DNA of 64,000 nt from Aselliscus stoliczkanus (GCA_033961575.1 CM066728.1:110440852-110504851), one strand, 5' to 3'. Shown: positions 35,737-49,047, counted from the stretch's first letter. Program-made: numbers and translations. Notes: generated by a model from the sequence alone, not told the origin.

Positions 35737-38700
35737 GTCAACACTTCACAGACTTATGTTTTCCAATATCTTTACTCCATTAAAAAGTCCCACTTCAACA
35801 TCTCCAGTGACTCTCACCATAAAAGTATTATTTCTCCCCAAATTTCAGTATAAAAATATTCCCTCAGGAATACAACAAAAGAAATAAAAAGAAAGGAAGC
35901 AAATCAAAAGTACAAAGTTCATATAGGTGCTTGTATCCTGTTTCCATGGTTACATGCACAAGGAAGATGCTTCGGTAAATTTAGGCAAATCTGAAAATGG
36001 AGACAACTTCAGAGAGACAAAATGCTATTTGGCTATTTGTTATATTGTCAAAAAGTTAGAGGGTAGAAGAAACCCTGATCCTTGAAATTTAAATACCATC
36101 TCTTAAATTTTGGTGCTCCAGGTAATTTCTTATATTTCAAAATCATGTTTCTATTTTTTCCTACTTTTTTGCAAATATGTCCTCTAATGAGCCTCCTATT
36201 GAAAAAGTAACCTTCATCACTATATATTACCTTACTTGGCTGTGTTTGTCTTCATAGCAGTTAAAAGTATCTGACATTTCAGTGTATATTTAAAGTTTCA
36301 TTGTCTTTCAGTATAAAAGAAGCACCCTGATGACAAGGAATTTACTTCACTCATATTATACTCACAACAATGCACATAGTAGATACCATTCACAGTCTCA
36401 ATTATTTTTTGGGGGGTATTGGTTTCTGCTCTTCACTATGTATTGTTATAAAAAGCACTTTTAATCCAGTAACTGCTTTCCATATTCAATTTCCCTCTGG
36501 GATACAGTCAAAGCAAAAAAGAGAAAGAACACGCTGCCAAAATGTTGAACAATTGATAGTCTCAAAAGCTGTCTCAAGCGTGCTTATAAACTAACGAGGT
36601 TTTCTGAAGTTCATTTGCTGAAGTCACTCCTAGTTAACACATTTATGCCATATTAAATAGCTTCAGATACAAAATACCAGAGCTATTGTGGCATTATATA
36701 TGAAGTCATCCATCCCCTAACATTTCTATTCAGTAGCTGGACACATTACCCATTGCTCCACAACCTTACCAGTAGGAAATCAAACCTGAGTTTCTTTGTC
36801 ATCAGTGTGACCTTTTTCAGTACTTTGTTATTTCCTAGCTAGTGACAACATTACCCAGTGAGACTGACAGCTTTCAGGTAATCATTTTCACAGAAATGTT
36901 GGAGAAGAGACAGAAAAAAATGCAATCTATATGATTAGCATCTTCACCATAAGTAGTTTGTAATGAAACAAGAAAATTTAAACATAATTGAACAAACTAT
37001 AGGACAACTCATGATATGTGACCTTAAACAAAAATTGGCTCAAATATAGTTTTGTTGCAGGGTCTCTGCAGAGGTAGCTATCATTTCAATAAGATGGAAA
37101 ACTTTGCAAGAGACATTGATGAGAATTGTTTGTGAATGTCTAGAAGAAGATTGATCTGTTTCCTTGCTCTTAAATGTGATGTAAACACTTGGGGTTTTAT
37201 ACTCAATGTAAAGAGAAAGCCACCTGACTATGAATATCTAATGTGATCAGTTCTATAATTAACTTCCTTAAAAATCCTTTTTTTCAAAATGTACCTCAAG
37301 AAAACCAGACATCAGGTAATGATGGATGGGGGCTTGTAGGCAGTTGAAAGAGCTACATGGAATTTTTGGAATAGAGACTATGAGATAATTCCACATTCCC
37401 GTTAGCAAGACGATAAACATTAACAATCTTATTTTATCTTGAGATTTTATGTTTCAATCTGCCTTGAGCCACAAATGAGGTCTCAAAACGTTATCCTGTG
37501 AATAAGAGCCAAACAAATACTGACACTTGCTGAGCTGAAATGCATTTGGAAATCACCTGTTTGGAATGATAGGCTGGCTTCCACAGGAGAGGAGGGCTAC
37601 GGTTATGTAAGATGGCGCTTGGTGGAAAGACTGCATGCCACCGTGTTCAGTAACAGGTGTTGATCCTTTCAAAATTAGGAACAAATCACAATAAAGGAGA
37701 AAATGAAGACAAGCCTTGGGTCACAATGGGTGGTTTTGTGGAGAGGGTGATAAACTCAAAGGCATGTCAGAAGTCCCTCATTTCTCAGGTTTTATGTCAC
37801 TTAAATTAAAGTTATGGCTAATTCATTAGGTGTCCTCTGAGTCCCCGGGTAGACTGTCATAGTAAACCCACACTTGTGTTCTGCCATCAAGTCATTAACA
37901 AGATGCATGGGTCCCTGAGTTCTCAGCTAACTTTCCATGTCGAAGCCCAGTGACTTACGACTTCCATTGTCGTGGAGAGTGTGGGTGTTTGTCAGCTATT
38001 ATGGCTGGACTTCCAGAGGTACTCAATTTACAGTATCGAGAGTGGAGTGAAAATGAATGAACATCTGTACGTTTACTCAGATACTATGTCAGGCGATATG
38101 AAATTAGCTGTCATAACAAGTCCATAAAGCCTTAACACATTATTTGTCTTGCTCAGTTTATAAAGTGCTTGAACCACAGCAAGCTGAGCTAAGCTGGCTG
38201 TCTCTGGAGGACAGCTTGATCTGGTGGTAATGACAGCTGCGTGGATTTGACCCTGCTGAGACTTTCTCCTCACCAGTGAGTTGGTTGTCATTTTATTTGC
38301 GAGCTTAACTGTAGGCAACAAGTATACCACCTTAGTTTTCCTCTTGGTTTTTTTATCTTCTAATAAAGTTGTGTTAACAAAAGGCTTAGAAATCTCCCTT
38401 TTTTTCATTACCATCCCAAACCTGGTAATCATAATTTGCAGTTCAGATTCAGGGATGTTTTAATCGGAAAATGAGAGGATAAGTAAAGCCTGTGTCTCCA
38501 AACAAGTTTATAAAAAAAGTGAGGTTGACAGATCAAGAATTCAAAAGTCCATCTCTTCGATGGGATTATTATAATTTATAAAACACCGAATAAAAAAGGG
38601 TCGCAATCTTCTTCAAGTGAGGGAGTATAATGTCCCTGTGGATGTGACAACGGATTCCCTATAAGAACTAAAAATCTAAGGCTTCAGGTTTTAGAGTTAA

Positions 38701-39399
38701 CGTGGACATAGTTAGACCGGTGGTTTGAGAGTTATTTCTGTTTTGCACATGTGGAAAGAGAGGTTCAGATGTGGAAAACGACCCACCTGAAGCCGGTCAG
38801 CTTGTCCTCACACGCCTGAAAACACGTTACAAACTGCAGCAGGGATGGGTGTGCCCACGCCCCCAGGCCCCTCCGCATTTTCTAAAACACTGTGTGTGTG
38901 CAATGAAACCGCATGGTTGTGCGTTGGAGATGATGGGATACACACTCGGCTTCTCAGCTCTCCCTTCTGTTTCTGCTTTACTCATTTTATAGTTGGGAAA
39001 AAGTACTCTGGGTAATAAACCTACAAACACACACCCAACAATCACTAAGTAGTAAACGAATGGTTGGTGAATGGGTAACTTCACCCCTTGGTTTCCTAAT
39101 TTTCTTTGGTATTATTTTAGTGGGATTAGATTTTAAAAATAGCCTTCTCATGTAAATGTGTAAACCATTCAAAATAAAGAAAGATTGAAGGTGAAATTGA
39201 AACAGCTTTAAACATCCTACATAGTTTATCAATTGAGCATTTGGAGGGATTTCTTGTAAGTCCTCTTTATATATATTACATCTTAAACTCATACAACATG
39301 TGATTTTCTTCCATTACTTTCCCTTGCAATTGTAACATGATATCTTTTGTTTGATTAGATTATTTTAATTGTATGGATCTAACATAACAGCCAGTCTCT
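35737..39399. other. Long unique AT-rich interval
   Basis: No gene is supported. A YY1-type motif AAGATGGCG lies at 37609-37617. A stretch at 38745-38830 resembles the 'tgtggaaa..gagaggttcag' part of an old MIR/L3-type element. The 119-codon minus frame at 38073-38432 has no recognised domain, and an antisense 60-codon frame overlaps it. Confidence 0.5.
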
Positions 39400-39640
39400 A
39401 ACAGTCCACTACCGTGAGTGTGAACTCTGCTCTATTGTAAATAATGTTTTTATAAACATCACAGTGCTTTTGCAGCTCTGCTTAGCTATTGTATTCCTGA
39501 TTATTTCTGGGAAGAATACACAGAAGAGAGAAGGCTTACAAGTCCAATGGACCTGAACTGGTCTGAATGCTTTTCACACACATTAACAAATTGCTTTCTG
39601 CACACGTGTTGTCACTCTCCCAGCTAGTGCTCTTATTTTA
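39400..39640 (-). mobile_element. Probable L1 3' UTR, antisense
   Basis: Reads like an antisense old L1 tail. It has 'ctctattgtaaataatgttt', 'tataaacatcacagtgc', 'tgattatttctgggaagaat', 'acaaattgctttctgcac' and 'gttgtcactctcccagctag' in the expected order. It may belong to the same insertion as the antisense L1 beginning at 39990. Confidence 0.45.
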
Positions 39641-39989
39641 AATCTTTCCTGACTTTGACAGGGATTCAGGCACTTCCTCATTGATTTGGTTTGATTTAAT
39701 TGGAGAACCTAACACACATAGGGCTAGCCAATATCGAGAGACTTTAGTTTTAAAACATAACATTTAAGTTAAACACCAAAAACCTGATCTCCACCGTTTA
39801 CACATGCTGAACTATTTGTGAGGACCCCTTCATCACAGTGCATCTGGCTGTCACAGATCAGACCACAGCCAAAGGCCCTTCCCCACCCACAAAAAGACCT
39901 TTTCCCACCATGGTAATAGCTCTTTCAGAGTTCAAACCTGTTTCTGTTCTCCCAAAAAAGGAGTTTTTTTAGTTTCATTTATTTTTTTC

Positions 39990-41110
39990 TATTGTTTTTC
40001 TGTTATCAATTTTGTTGATTCTTGCATTTATCTTTACTTTTCCATTACTTGAGTTTATTTGTGATTCAATATGCTCTTCCTTTTCTGTTTTCTAAGGTTA
40101 TATGTGTACATTACTGATTTAAAATATTTCTTGTTTTTATATAAAAATCATAACACTATAAATTTTCCTCTCAACACTGCTTTAGCTGTATGTCACACAT
40201 TTTGATACAAGACTGTTCTTTTTTCTTTATTTTGTTTTATTTTTTACACTGTCATTCAATTTGAAATATATACCGATTTTACTTCTGATTGCTTCTTTGA
40301 CCCATATGGTATAAAGAAGTGTGGTTTATTTTAATTCCCAAGAATTTGGGGATTTTACACGTGTTTTTCTGTAATTTATTTCAAATTTAATTCCACTGTG
40401 ATGAGAGTGGCTTTGTTTGATTTCAATTATTTTAAATTTGTTTAGAATTGTTTTATAATCTGGGATGTTGTCCATTTTGATAAATGTCCTACATATACTT
40501 GAGCAGAATGTGTCTTTTGCAGTTGTGGGTGTTCTAAGTGTTCCATAAATATCACCAAGTTAAGATTTCACATGATTTCTGGATCCTTACTGATTTTCTG
40601 TTGACAGGATGGATTTATTGACTATTGAGGAAGGAGTGTTGAAGTCCCCAACTATGTTTGTGAAGTTTTCTATTTCTTGCAGTCCTATTCCTTTTTTCTT
40701 TATTATTTTGAAGCATTGATATTGGATTTGTGTACATTAGGATTGCTGTGCTATCTTTATCAATATACTCCTTTATAATTATAAAATGCCTTCATTTATT
40801 TCTGGCAATATTCCTTATTTTGAAGTTTACTTTGTTTGACATTAAAATTGGCACTCCAACTTTCTTTCACTTAGTGTCTGCCTGTTGGATATTTCCTTAT
40901 TTTCTTTAACTTAACTTTTGTAAAAACTTTAAAGAAGGTTTCTTTTCCCCACATCTCTGACTTTTATTTGTCTGTTTAGATTACTTACATTTTATGTGCT
41001 TATTAATATGGTGAGATTTAGATATATAATTTTGCTATGTTTTTGTTGGTACTCTGCTTTTCTTCCTCTTTTTCAGCCCTTTTTGTTGGTGTGGGGGTGA
41101 ATAATTGAGA
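39990..41110 (-). mobile_element. Old L1 fragment, antisense
   Basis: On the plus strand it carries familiar antisense L1 phrases: 'tctattgtttttctgttatc', 'tttgacccatatggtataaagaag', 'gagcagaatgtgtcttttgc' and 'gaagtccccaactatgttt', quoted in separated pieces, and then 'aaaatgccttcatttatt' and 'ggcactccaactttc'. Frame is destroyed throughout. It is too degraded for subfamily assignment. Confidence 0.7.
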
Positions 41111-41646
41111 TAGTTTAATTTTATTTCCACTGTTGGCTTAATACTTACACTTCCAATGAGGCACGCCCTGTAATCCTGTTTCTGGGCCTTTCTACTTGGA
41201 TTGTTCCCCTCCTCCCATCATCTTTCTTGATCACCTAAATTCTGTGGGGCTTTGCCTTTTGTCATCTCTACAAGAAATTCTGTGCTCACTATCGGTAGAA
41301 GGAAGTAGGCATCCTCAGGCACCCTCCCAACATCCCTGGGTGAGTGGACTCTCTCAAGTTCCAGCAATACTCCCTAAACCATAATTCTGTTGGTCAGGAT
41401 CAGGCACTTGGCATGAAAAGGGAGGTAAGCCTCAAGAGAAATCACTCCTATGAGTTATAGTTCTGGTTTACTGTTGGCTTTGTATTATGCAAAATTGGGG
41501 CCAAACATGCAGATCCTTCTGAGGCAAGGATCTTAAATTTCAGTTCAAACTATTTCTCTTTGTCTGAATATGCCAAGCAAGTCTAGTTTTTAGATCTATC
41601 CTCAAATTCATACCATTTTAAAGATTTTTAGTTTGTCTGTTGACTT
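41111..41646. other. Unique sequence before a microsatellite
   Basis: No gene or clear transposon recognised. Confidence 0.4.
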
Positions 41647-41672
41647 TTTCTTTCTTTCTTTCTCTCTTTCTT

Positions 41673-41759
<87 letters not shown>

Positions 41760-41760
41760 C
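41647..41760. repeat. (TTTC)n microsatellite
   Basis: About 114 bp. The right part (about 41683-41758) is near-perfect, with roughly 19 TTTC units, and the left part has CTCT interruptions. A long homopyrimidine run with mirror symmetry. The Phe/Leu/Ser- and Lys/Glu/Arg-rich frames over it are artefacts. Confidence 0.97.
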
Positions 41761-42329
41761 ATTTTAGAAAAGCTAAAAAATGTTTTGCTAGCTCCATCAT
41801 CACTTCTAGTCACGAGAATCATATTTTGTTCTTTTCCCAAACATGGGCTGGACTTTTGTTTGGCTCTGGATCAGGTGACATTTTTTTAGTCTCTCAAGTA
41901 ATTTATAGTCTTGTATTTGAGATACGCAGCAGTCTGGCTAGTGTGGAGAGCTACAGGGGTACTTAATGTTCTTTAAAATTGAGAATTCATCTTTGAGTGT
42001 ATTCTGCTGAAGGTTGGATTATTATCCCTTTAGTTTGTGGGTATGCATAAAATTTTAATTTTCTTTATAATATTTGGGACTGTGAATATATGTCAAGAGC
42101 TCATGATTCCGGGATTTTAGGATTAAGTACAGGACATCCAAATGCTATTGTTGTTTCAATCTATTGTCTTACCTTCCCACCCTCCCCAAAAGATAAATAA
42201 ATAAAAATAAATGTATCCCACACTTCAAATTGTTTCTAATGACCTCAGTGGATAGGGCAGAATTTGCAAAAACATGATTTGCATCATGTTTTATTTAAAA
42301 CATGGTTAATGTTGTATGTGTCTTTATCA
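41761..42329. other. AT-rich sequence, no gene seen
   Basis: No gene. A short (ATAAA)n stretch lies near 42190-42215. Confidence 0.4.
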
Positions 42330-42716
42330 GCTCCTGCTGCTCTAACGAAATACCACGGTCAGTATGACTTAAATGAGCATTTACTTTCTCACAGTTCTGG
42401 TGTCTGGAGTGTCCAAGGTCAAGGTGCTGGCTGATCTGGTGCCTCAAGAGAGCTGTCTTCCTGGCTTGCCATCTTGTTGTGCCCTCAGAGGATCTCTTCT
42501 TTGAGCTACATGGAGGGAGAGATCTGTCTTTCTCTTCTTATAAGGACACTCTTTTCATAATCCTCTTCTGATAATCCCATCATGGGACTTCCACACTAAG
42601 GGCATCATCTAAACCTAATCACCTCCCAAAGTCCCCACCTCCTAATGCCAAAACACTGGGGATTAGGGCCTCAAAATACAAATTTGGGGGATACACAAAC
42701 ATTCTGTGCATAACAA
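42330..42716 (-). mobile_element. MaLR (MLT1-like) LTR, antisense
   Basis: The plus strand reads as the reverse complement of an MLT1-type LTR. It begins 'ctgctgctctaacgaaatac', runs through 'ctttctcacagttctgg', 'gtccaaggtcaaggtgctgg', 'cttcttataaggacactc' and 'cctaatcacctcccaaagtc', and ends 'ggggattagggcctcaa' and 'cattctgtgcataacaa'. Nearly full length, solitary and non-coding. Confidence 0.8.
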
Positions 42717-43284
42717 TATGTAAGCTCCTCTCAGCCTTGGAAGCTTGCAGACCTAGGCTTCAAGTTAAAACAAGGTGTGACAAATTATTTCTTACATAAA
42801 ATGACTTTGCCTCTTCCATCTAGATGCTACAGATTCAGAAACAGGGACAAAGTAAAGATTGAGACTAGAAACAAAAATCAAACAAAAATATATCTCCAAG
42901 GAGTACAACAAAAAGTATATGAGAAAAAAGTTGCAGTAAGCATAGTGATAATATGATAAAGATTTTCATTGTCAATGCTGAAATCAAATTTAAAGCAACA
43001 AGTGTTGTCTGACAATGTGATCATTCTTTATTAATTATATATTGTATAAAATAAGTTAGAAGGTTGGAAATCTTTATGGTTGTGCAATGTGCAGTTGAAA
43101 TAATACAGTAAAATTCAATGGTTATGAAAGACATTATCATAGCTTCATCAGTCCTCAATAGAAAATATATACAAAAATTTAAAAGAATGTTTAATTAGTA
43201 AGGTAGAAAAAATAACAAGTGTAAGGACAGTGCAAGGGAGGGCAGGTAGTGTAAAGGAGGAAGTAAAGGTAAAAGCTTACCAGC
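42717..43284. other. AT-rich unique sequence
   Basis: No gene or clear transposon recognised. Confidence 0.4.
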
Positions 43285-43440
43285 AGCCAGGCTCCCTGTG
43301 TTCCGATCTGACTCTGATGAAACCATCAGCAAGATGCTTCAAAACACTGGGCCTCAGAGTACTCACCTATAAAATGGATTTTGCTAGAACTGATAAATGT
43401 GGCCTCATATGATATTGGGATAAAATACAGATTATTCAGT
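43285..43440 (+). mobile_element. MIR SINE relic
   Basis: Order matches MIR: 'gatctgactctgatgaaacc', 'gcaagatgcttcaaaacac', 'gggcctcagagtactcacctataaaatgga', then a diverged 3' part ending 'attattcagtaac'. Boundaries approximate. Confidence 0.6.
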
Positions 43441-43529
43441 AACTGTTGTGTTGTCTGGGTAGCACCTAAAGAAATGAAGCAGGATCCTTATTCCATTTCA
43501 TTTACCAATGTGAAGTCCAGATATATAAG

Positions 43530-44130
43530 ACATATTCTTATTTTAAAAATAATCTGAAGCAATAATAATGTTAGAAGAAAACATAGGTAGATTTTTTAAT
43601 ATTTCAAAATAACAGACATTTCTAAATGTGAAACAAAACTCAATAGCCATAACAAACAAAACTGATAGATTTTACTATATTAAATAAAATATGTGTAGTT
43701 AATAACACTATAAACAAAGTTGAAAGCCAAATGACAAATGTAGGAAAATGTTCATAATGGATATCAAAGGGCTAATTAAAAAAAAACAATAGGAGAAAAA
43801 CCAACACTATGTAAAAATTATTAAGCACCCAGGGTTTTAGGGGGAAAAAATGAATGCTTTTTTAATATGTGAAACAAGAGTCAAATTTTTATTAAAATTA
43901 AATGGAAATTGAAATTAAAATCTTTTTTCTCACATGACCAGATAGGGAAAGATTTAAAAGTTTCAAAACACATTTTCTTGGTGAATATGTAGAAGCAGTC
44001 AGTTTCACATTTATTTGAAGTATCAATTAATACAATTTACGGAAGGCAATTTTTCAATAACTATAAAGTGTACGTGCGCTTTTATCCAGCTGATGCACTT
44101 CCAGGAACCTACCTTAAAAACGTTCTCCTA
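43530..44130 (+). mobile_element. Old L1 3' region, highly decayed
   Basis: Phrases in L1 order suggest the end of ORF2 and the start of the 3' untranslated region. They are 'ttagaagaaaacataggtag', 'aacaaaactcaatagccataac', 'caaatgacaaatgtaggaaa', 'aaagggctaattaaaaaa' and later 'ggaaggcaatttttcaataac' and 'tgatgcacttccaggaac'. All are well diverged with frequent indels. Confidence 0.5.
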
Positions 44131-46799
44131 CTTGCCCCAGGTAACCTTCCATACTTCTGTAGCTGGTTCCAGGGAATGGGTGGGCACCTCCTTCCCAAAC
44201 AAGGTTTCCGGGTTGGAGAGCCACTGACCCAGGGCTATCATGTGGCCTCTGGCAGGGTCACTGTGACCTGGCCAGGGAGGGACATTAATATAACCGGCCC
44301 CTGGAGATGTTGGCTGGGTTTACCATCAACAGACTGAGAGAGGGCACTGCGGCTCCCAAAAGAGCATCAGGCAGAAAAATGAAATGACAACAAGAACAAT
44401 AGAAATCCACCGCAGAGGGAGGCTAACCTAGCACATCCCAGGCGACTCCGCAGCCGGCCTTCCTGAGGTCCAGGTCTGCCCCTCAGGGTGGGCGGATCCT
44501 CTTCATTCAGATCCCGCCACACAGTGTCGGCATTGTTGTGAATCTAGTAAAAAGACTCTGATAAGTGTAAACCAGCTCTTTCACCAAAGCTAGGCACAGG
44601 AGTGGGTCCATAAAGGTCCAAAACCATTATGAATGCTACAAAACTCTTGCCCTCACAATACTGAACTACCATTCCTTCATCTCACACTGGAAAGTGCGCC
44701 TCAAGGGGTACAATGTGCACCAAGAGTAGATGCCATCAGATTTTTAAAATGCCCTTGGAATTACTAAATTAGTAAATGCATGTGGTCAGTGTTGTTGGTA
44801 ATTTCATTTTCTCCAAACAATGATTAAGGAAAAATACCTGCAATTATGAGAAATCATTGACGGTTGATGCACTGATTTGAGATATAAAGGTGGAAAGCAT
44901 CATTTAAAGTAACCTAAACTCCAGACTTTAATGGGCACAAATCATTGTGTTATCTGCAGTGAAAGAAGACGGCATCACAACAGAGGAAAATGTGCCAAGC
45001 GACTGTTTCATTTGCTTAAACCATGATTATAAACTGGCCATCGCTACTTTCCTTCTCCTTCACGCCCACGCACAGGGACAGGCCATCGCATCTCCCCGAC
45101 ACAAAGAGCCCAGTAATGTGTGTGAGATACTCACTCTCCAGCAGGGAGTGAAGGGGGGAAAAGCAATGCGATAAGTCTGGGCTTTAAAGTCACGGGGACG
45201 GGAGGTCCACACAAGCCACTTGAGCACACTCATTATTATGGCCATTGCTCCCTCAGGCCCCTGGGGACTTGATAATTTAGTCAGCATTATGCAGCTTGAG
45301 GTGTTTCATGGTCTGCATGAGCGCAGGCTGCAATTCAAATATCAGTGGCCATGAAAAATATGCACATACGTTTAGTAGGAAAATCTCCACGGGGACAACA
45401 GAGGAGATGGGCATATGTCGTTGCCGTGTGATGGAGAGTTTCTGTGAATTAATCATAGGCAGATAGTTTATCACCGGTTTGCGTTTTGCCAGAATCATCG
45501 CCCTTTCATTTGTTGAAGAAGCTTCTTAGTATACATGCACATCCTGGAAGGATAGATATTAAGACCAAAGACCCTGGTGCTTACGTGCAACAGGGTTTGT
45601 AGGTTGTGTGGTGACACGGACCACTTTCCCACTGATGGTGCTTCTGATGGCAAGGGTAATTGCTTATGTTATCTCGTTTAGGGAGTTGTGTCTCTTTCTA
45701 CCAGCTCCCTGATTACATCAATGACTGCAAACCCTCATCTTTATAATTTATGGCAAGAATCCAACTTCATTGAGAACATCTTTCCAGTGCAAGACATCCT
45801 TTGTTCATATGCTTCCAAATATTAAAAAAAATTTTATTCGCATGTTCTAGAAACTAGGAATGCATCATTGTCTGTGTGGATTTAAACATCTGGTGAGGCA
45901 TGTAACCTGTGTGATTTGTCTTTAATTCCAGGGCTGGAGTGGAGAGGGTTTTGCCTCCCGAATAAGGTCTTTCTGAGTGAAATGCCTAATCTTTAAAGCG
46001 CAGTTAACATAAATGGCGATTTTTAGAAATGTATTCCTAACGCCTTTAAAGCTGAAGGTGACTGTACCTGTCACAATTCTGGCCCTAAGTTACGTCATTT
46101 GGTTGTTTGCTTTAGAAGTACTGAAATGTGCTGCTATATGTGCAAACCAGAGCAATTGCTTCTGACACTTAAAAAGGATTTTATTGACAGTTGGAAACAC
46201 GTTGGGGATTTGAAAAGAGTACTTTTCCATCTGTAATACTTGGTGTGATCAAAGATCACTCAGCGGCCCCAGATCAGTGGGAAGGAGGCTACAGGGAGTG
46301 TTTGCACTCCACCCGGGATGGGGGCTTGGTGTGTGATTCACGCTAATCCCCATCACGATCTAAGTGGAATTTACAGTAATGTGGGTAGACTTCTCAGGGC
46401 TCCTGCCAATGTGTTTTTAAAGAGCCCTAAAGTAGGTAATAATACAGCAAGATTAAAAATTTCCTGTTAAAGTTAAATTTTACATTCCCATTCTCCATAT
46501 ATTTGTTTAATGTTTGTAATATATTGTATTTATACCTGTGCATTTCCTATATGTATTTATAAATGTGTGCGTTTATAGATGGTGATATTTTAGATAACAG
46601 GGACCAACCTGCTTCAATTCTCACTGAGCAGTAGCTAGCCAGGTGATGTGAGAAACCATCAGGCTGCAGGTACCACTGAACAATGGAAGATACTAGTCTC
46701 AGAAGACCTGGTATAATTTATAATTCCTTCCTCCTCGTGACTGTCAGTTATAGATACATATCTACATATCTATTTATTTGCAAATTGCCAACCATATGC
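44131..46799. other. Unique interval with a conserved-noncoding look
   Basis: About 2.7 kb without a recognisable transposon. That is notable in this repeat-dense half of the window. The sequence is balanced in composition and rich in homeobox-type TAAT/ATTA cores (for example 45090-45480), with scattered CpGs. This is the kind of texture seen in conserved non-coding elements, but conservation cannot be judged from one sequence. No splice-bounded open exon stands out. Confidence 0.4.
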
Positions 46800-46950
46800 C
46801 CTTTATCTGTTCTATGACCTTGGGTTACCCAAACCTTAATTTCTACTCTTGTTAAAGGAGAAAAGCAATCATATCTCACTCACAGTGTTTAGAAAGGATG
46901 AAAGAGAACATGAGAAGCAAAAACACTAAGCAAATATGTTTGTTAGCCTC
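46800..46950 (+). mobile_element. MIR SINE relic
   Basis: Recognised from 'ttctatgaccttgggttacc', 'aaccttaatttctactcttgttaaagg', 'catatctcactcacagtg' and 'aaacactaagcaaatatg', in MIR order. Confidence 0.55.
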
Positions 46951-48556
46951 AGTAAAGAGGAAACTCATCTATGAAAGCTTCAGAGGAAGTCAAAAAATGT
47001 ATACATATTTTAAGAAAGGAAAAAAACTATTAAAAATTATAATACTCAATATATACTAATAACAAAAGATGAATACAAGTCACATTTGACTCCTGCAATT
47101 ACAAGAGGTGCTCAACGGGTGACCATCAGCATCCAGACACTTCTAGTTATGGCGACCTACTGCTTGAGCAATGCTGACCAAGGTGTCCACTTGTGCACAT
47201 GTTTTTGTCCTCCTTCCCACTCCAGTAGAATAAGTTGGACCTCGTCTATGAACACTGGGTGGTGGTGACCACCCAGCAGTCAGGGGAAAAGGGAGACTTC
47301 TCTCTAGAGCAGACATGGGCCACTAAACGAACCAAATTCCTGGTCCAGACAGTAGCTGGCACTGCACAGGGACTTCCTGGGAAAGGAGCGTTCAGAGGAG
47401 AGCGGCAGGGAAACAGCACAGTTTTGAGGAAGGTCTGGCCTCCAACATGACCACCCAGCTCCCAATTGTCGTTCTGTTTCTAAATCCGCATCTAAGCTCA
47501 TAGCCCCCACCCCAGCCCCACCATGTCATGGTGGCCCGACCCCTACCCTCAAAGCGCAGACTGAGACCTTACCACCAACTTCACCTAGAGACTGTAGCCC
47601 AACAACACCCCTGTCCTACCGCAAAGAGAACTCTTACATCGAACATCACCCACCCAATCCTACACATCTGTCTGCTTCCATTTCAGAAATACATCCACAG
47701 CTGAAATACAGATATTTACACATTTGTTTATTATACTTTTATTTTGTTATATATTTAATATGTATAGATACATATCTGAATATCTCTCTATATTTACTTA
47801 TTTTATCTTAAAGAAGATGTCCATAAAATGTTTCTAAAAATCCATGAAGGAAAAAAATGGGAAAAGTGATTTAAAATAAAGAAAAATCTTACATCTCCCT
47901 GGTCTTTGCTTTTACTGTAAATGAAAACAAACAAAACAAAACAAAACAAAAACCCAAAAAACAAAAAGCAAGAAAACAGAAAACCAATCCTAAAACTAAA
48001 TGCTTTTATGGGATGAAGTAGTCTTCCTTTTGGGCTCCATTTTGTTTATTTTTTTAAGCAAACAAGTTTTGTTGAAGTTTCTGAACTATTTCCCAGTGTA
48101 AAACAAGCACAGACAAATAAAGCTAAATGTTCTTACTTAAAGGAAAACACTAATGTATACTGTTTTTAAAAGGCTGGAAATTCCATATTCACATCCTTTT
48201 ACTAGGATCCCTGTAGAAGAGGACAGTGGTGCCTGACCTAACCCATCTCCATCTGGCTCCAATGATGGCTTCACAGAGAGTCAGGAGTCCCCTGGTAGGG
48301 AGGTCTTGTCTCAGAGGACCAGGACACCAGGGAGAGAGTTTTCCAACGCAGCCCTGATCACAAGGTTTTCTACTCTACTTATTTTAAAAGAACTTTCTCA
48401 GTACACTGGAGCTCCTAGGAGATAGTTGCATGGTCCCACCTTCACACCTGACCTTCATTCTTAAACCCACAGGCCAAAAATAGTAAGGAAGTTCCTTTCC
48501 TTGGCCTTCGGAATTATTACAAAACATCACATCGAGGAATATTTTCTCATTGTCTA
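46951..48556. other. AT-rich unique sequence
   Basis: No gene is supported. An (AAAAC)n simple stretch lies at about 47927-47962. Two A/T-rich runs with TATA/ACATAT wording near 46500-46580 and 47740-47810 look like unrelated low-complexity DNA. Confidence 0.45.
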
Positions 48557-48582
48557 AACACACACACACGCACACACACATG
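48557..48582. repeat. Short (CA)n microsatellite
   Basis: About 26 bp of (CA)n with one CG interruption, followed by further loose CA-rich sequence to about 48630. Confidence 0.85.
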
Positions 48583-48934
48583 CACACCTGCATTCACATT
48601 CATGCACATACCTGTACACACACACACTTCAAGCTTCATGTCAGCACACTTCTGTCACCATACTTGTCATAATGCTGCTTGAGACCTATGCCTGCCGAGT
48701 GAAAGCCCCGTTCTTCTGGAAAATGTATTTGAGAAGTTTCTGTTCCTGCGAGGGAATAAAATGATCCTATTTGAGTTGATAAAGGAAGTGTAAATACTAT
48801 CTTCCAATGATGAAAAAATTGGGGAATTAAGTTTTTATTTTTTCTAATATTTAGAAATTTTAGTTAGCTATTTTTTTGCTCTAGTTTTTACTCTTGTTAT
48901 GGTCCCATCAGAGAAAATTATGATTACTGTAAAT

Positions 48935-49047
48935 GGAAGGAAGGAGGGAGGGAGGCAGGGAAGGAGGGAGGCAAGGAGGTAGGGAAAGAAGGGAGGAAGG
49001 AAGGAAGGAAGGAAGGAAGGAAGGAAGGAAGGAAGGAAGGAAGGAAG
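48935..49047. repeat. (GGAA)n microsatellite
   Basis: A purine-only tract. The left part is an impure GGGA/GGAA/GGCA mix, and 48995-49046 has 13 perfect tandem GGAA copies. GGAA is the ETS-family core, and tandem GGAA arrays can act as ETS-factor response elements in other mammals. Whether this one does is unknown. The Ser/Leu/Pro/Phe-rich frames opposite are artefacts. Confidence 0.97.

Noticed and set aside
35430..35783. Thr/Ile-rich and Asp/Gly-rich frames
   Set aside because: Translations of the (CAC/CAT)n array.
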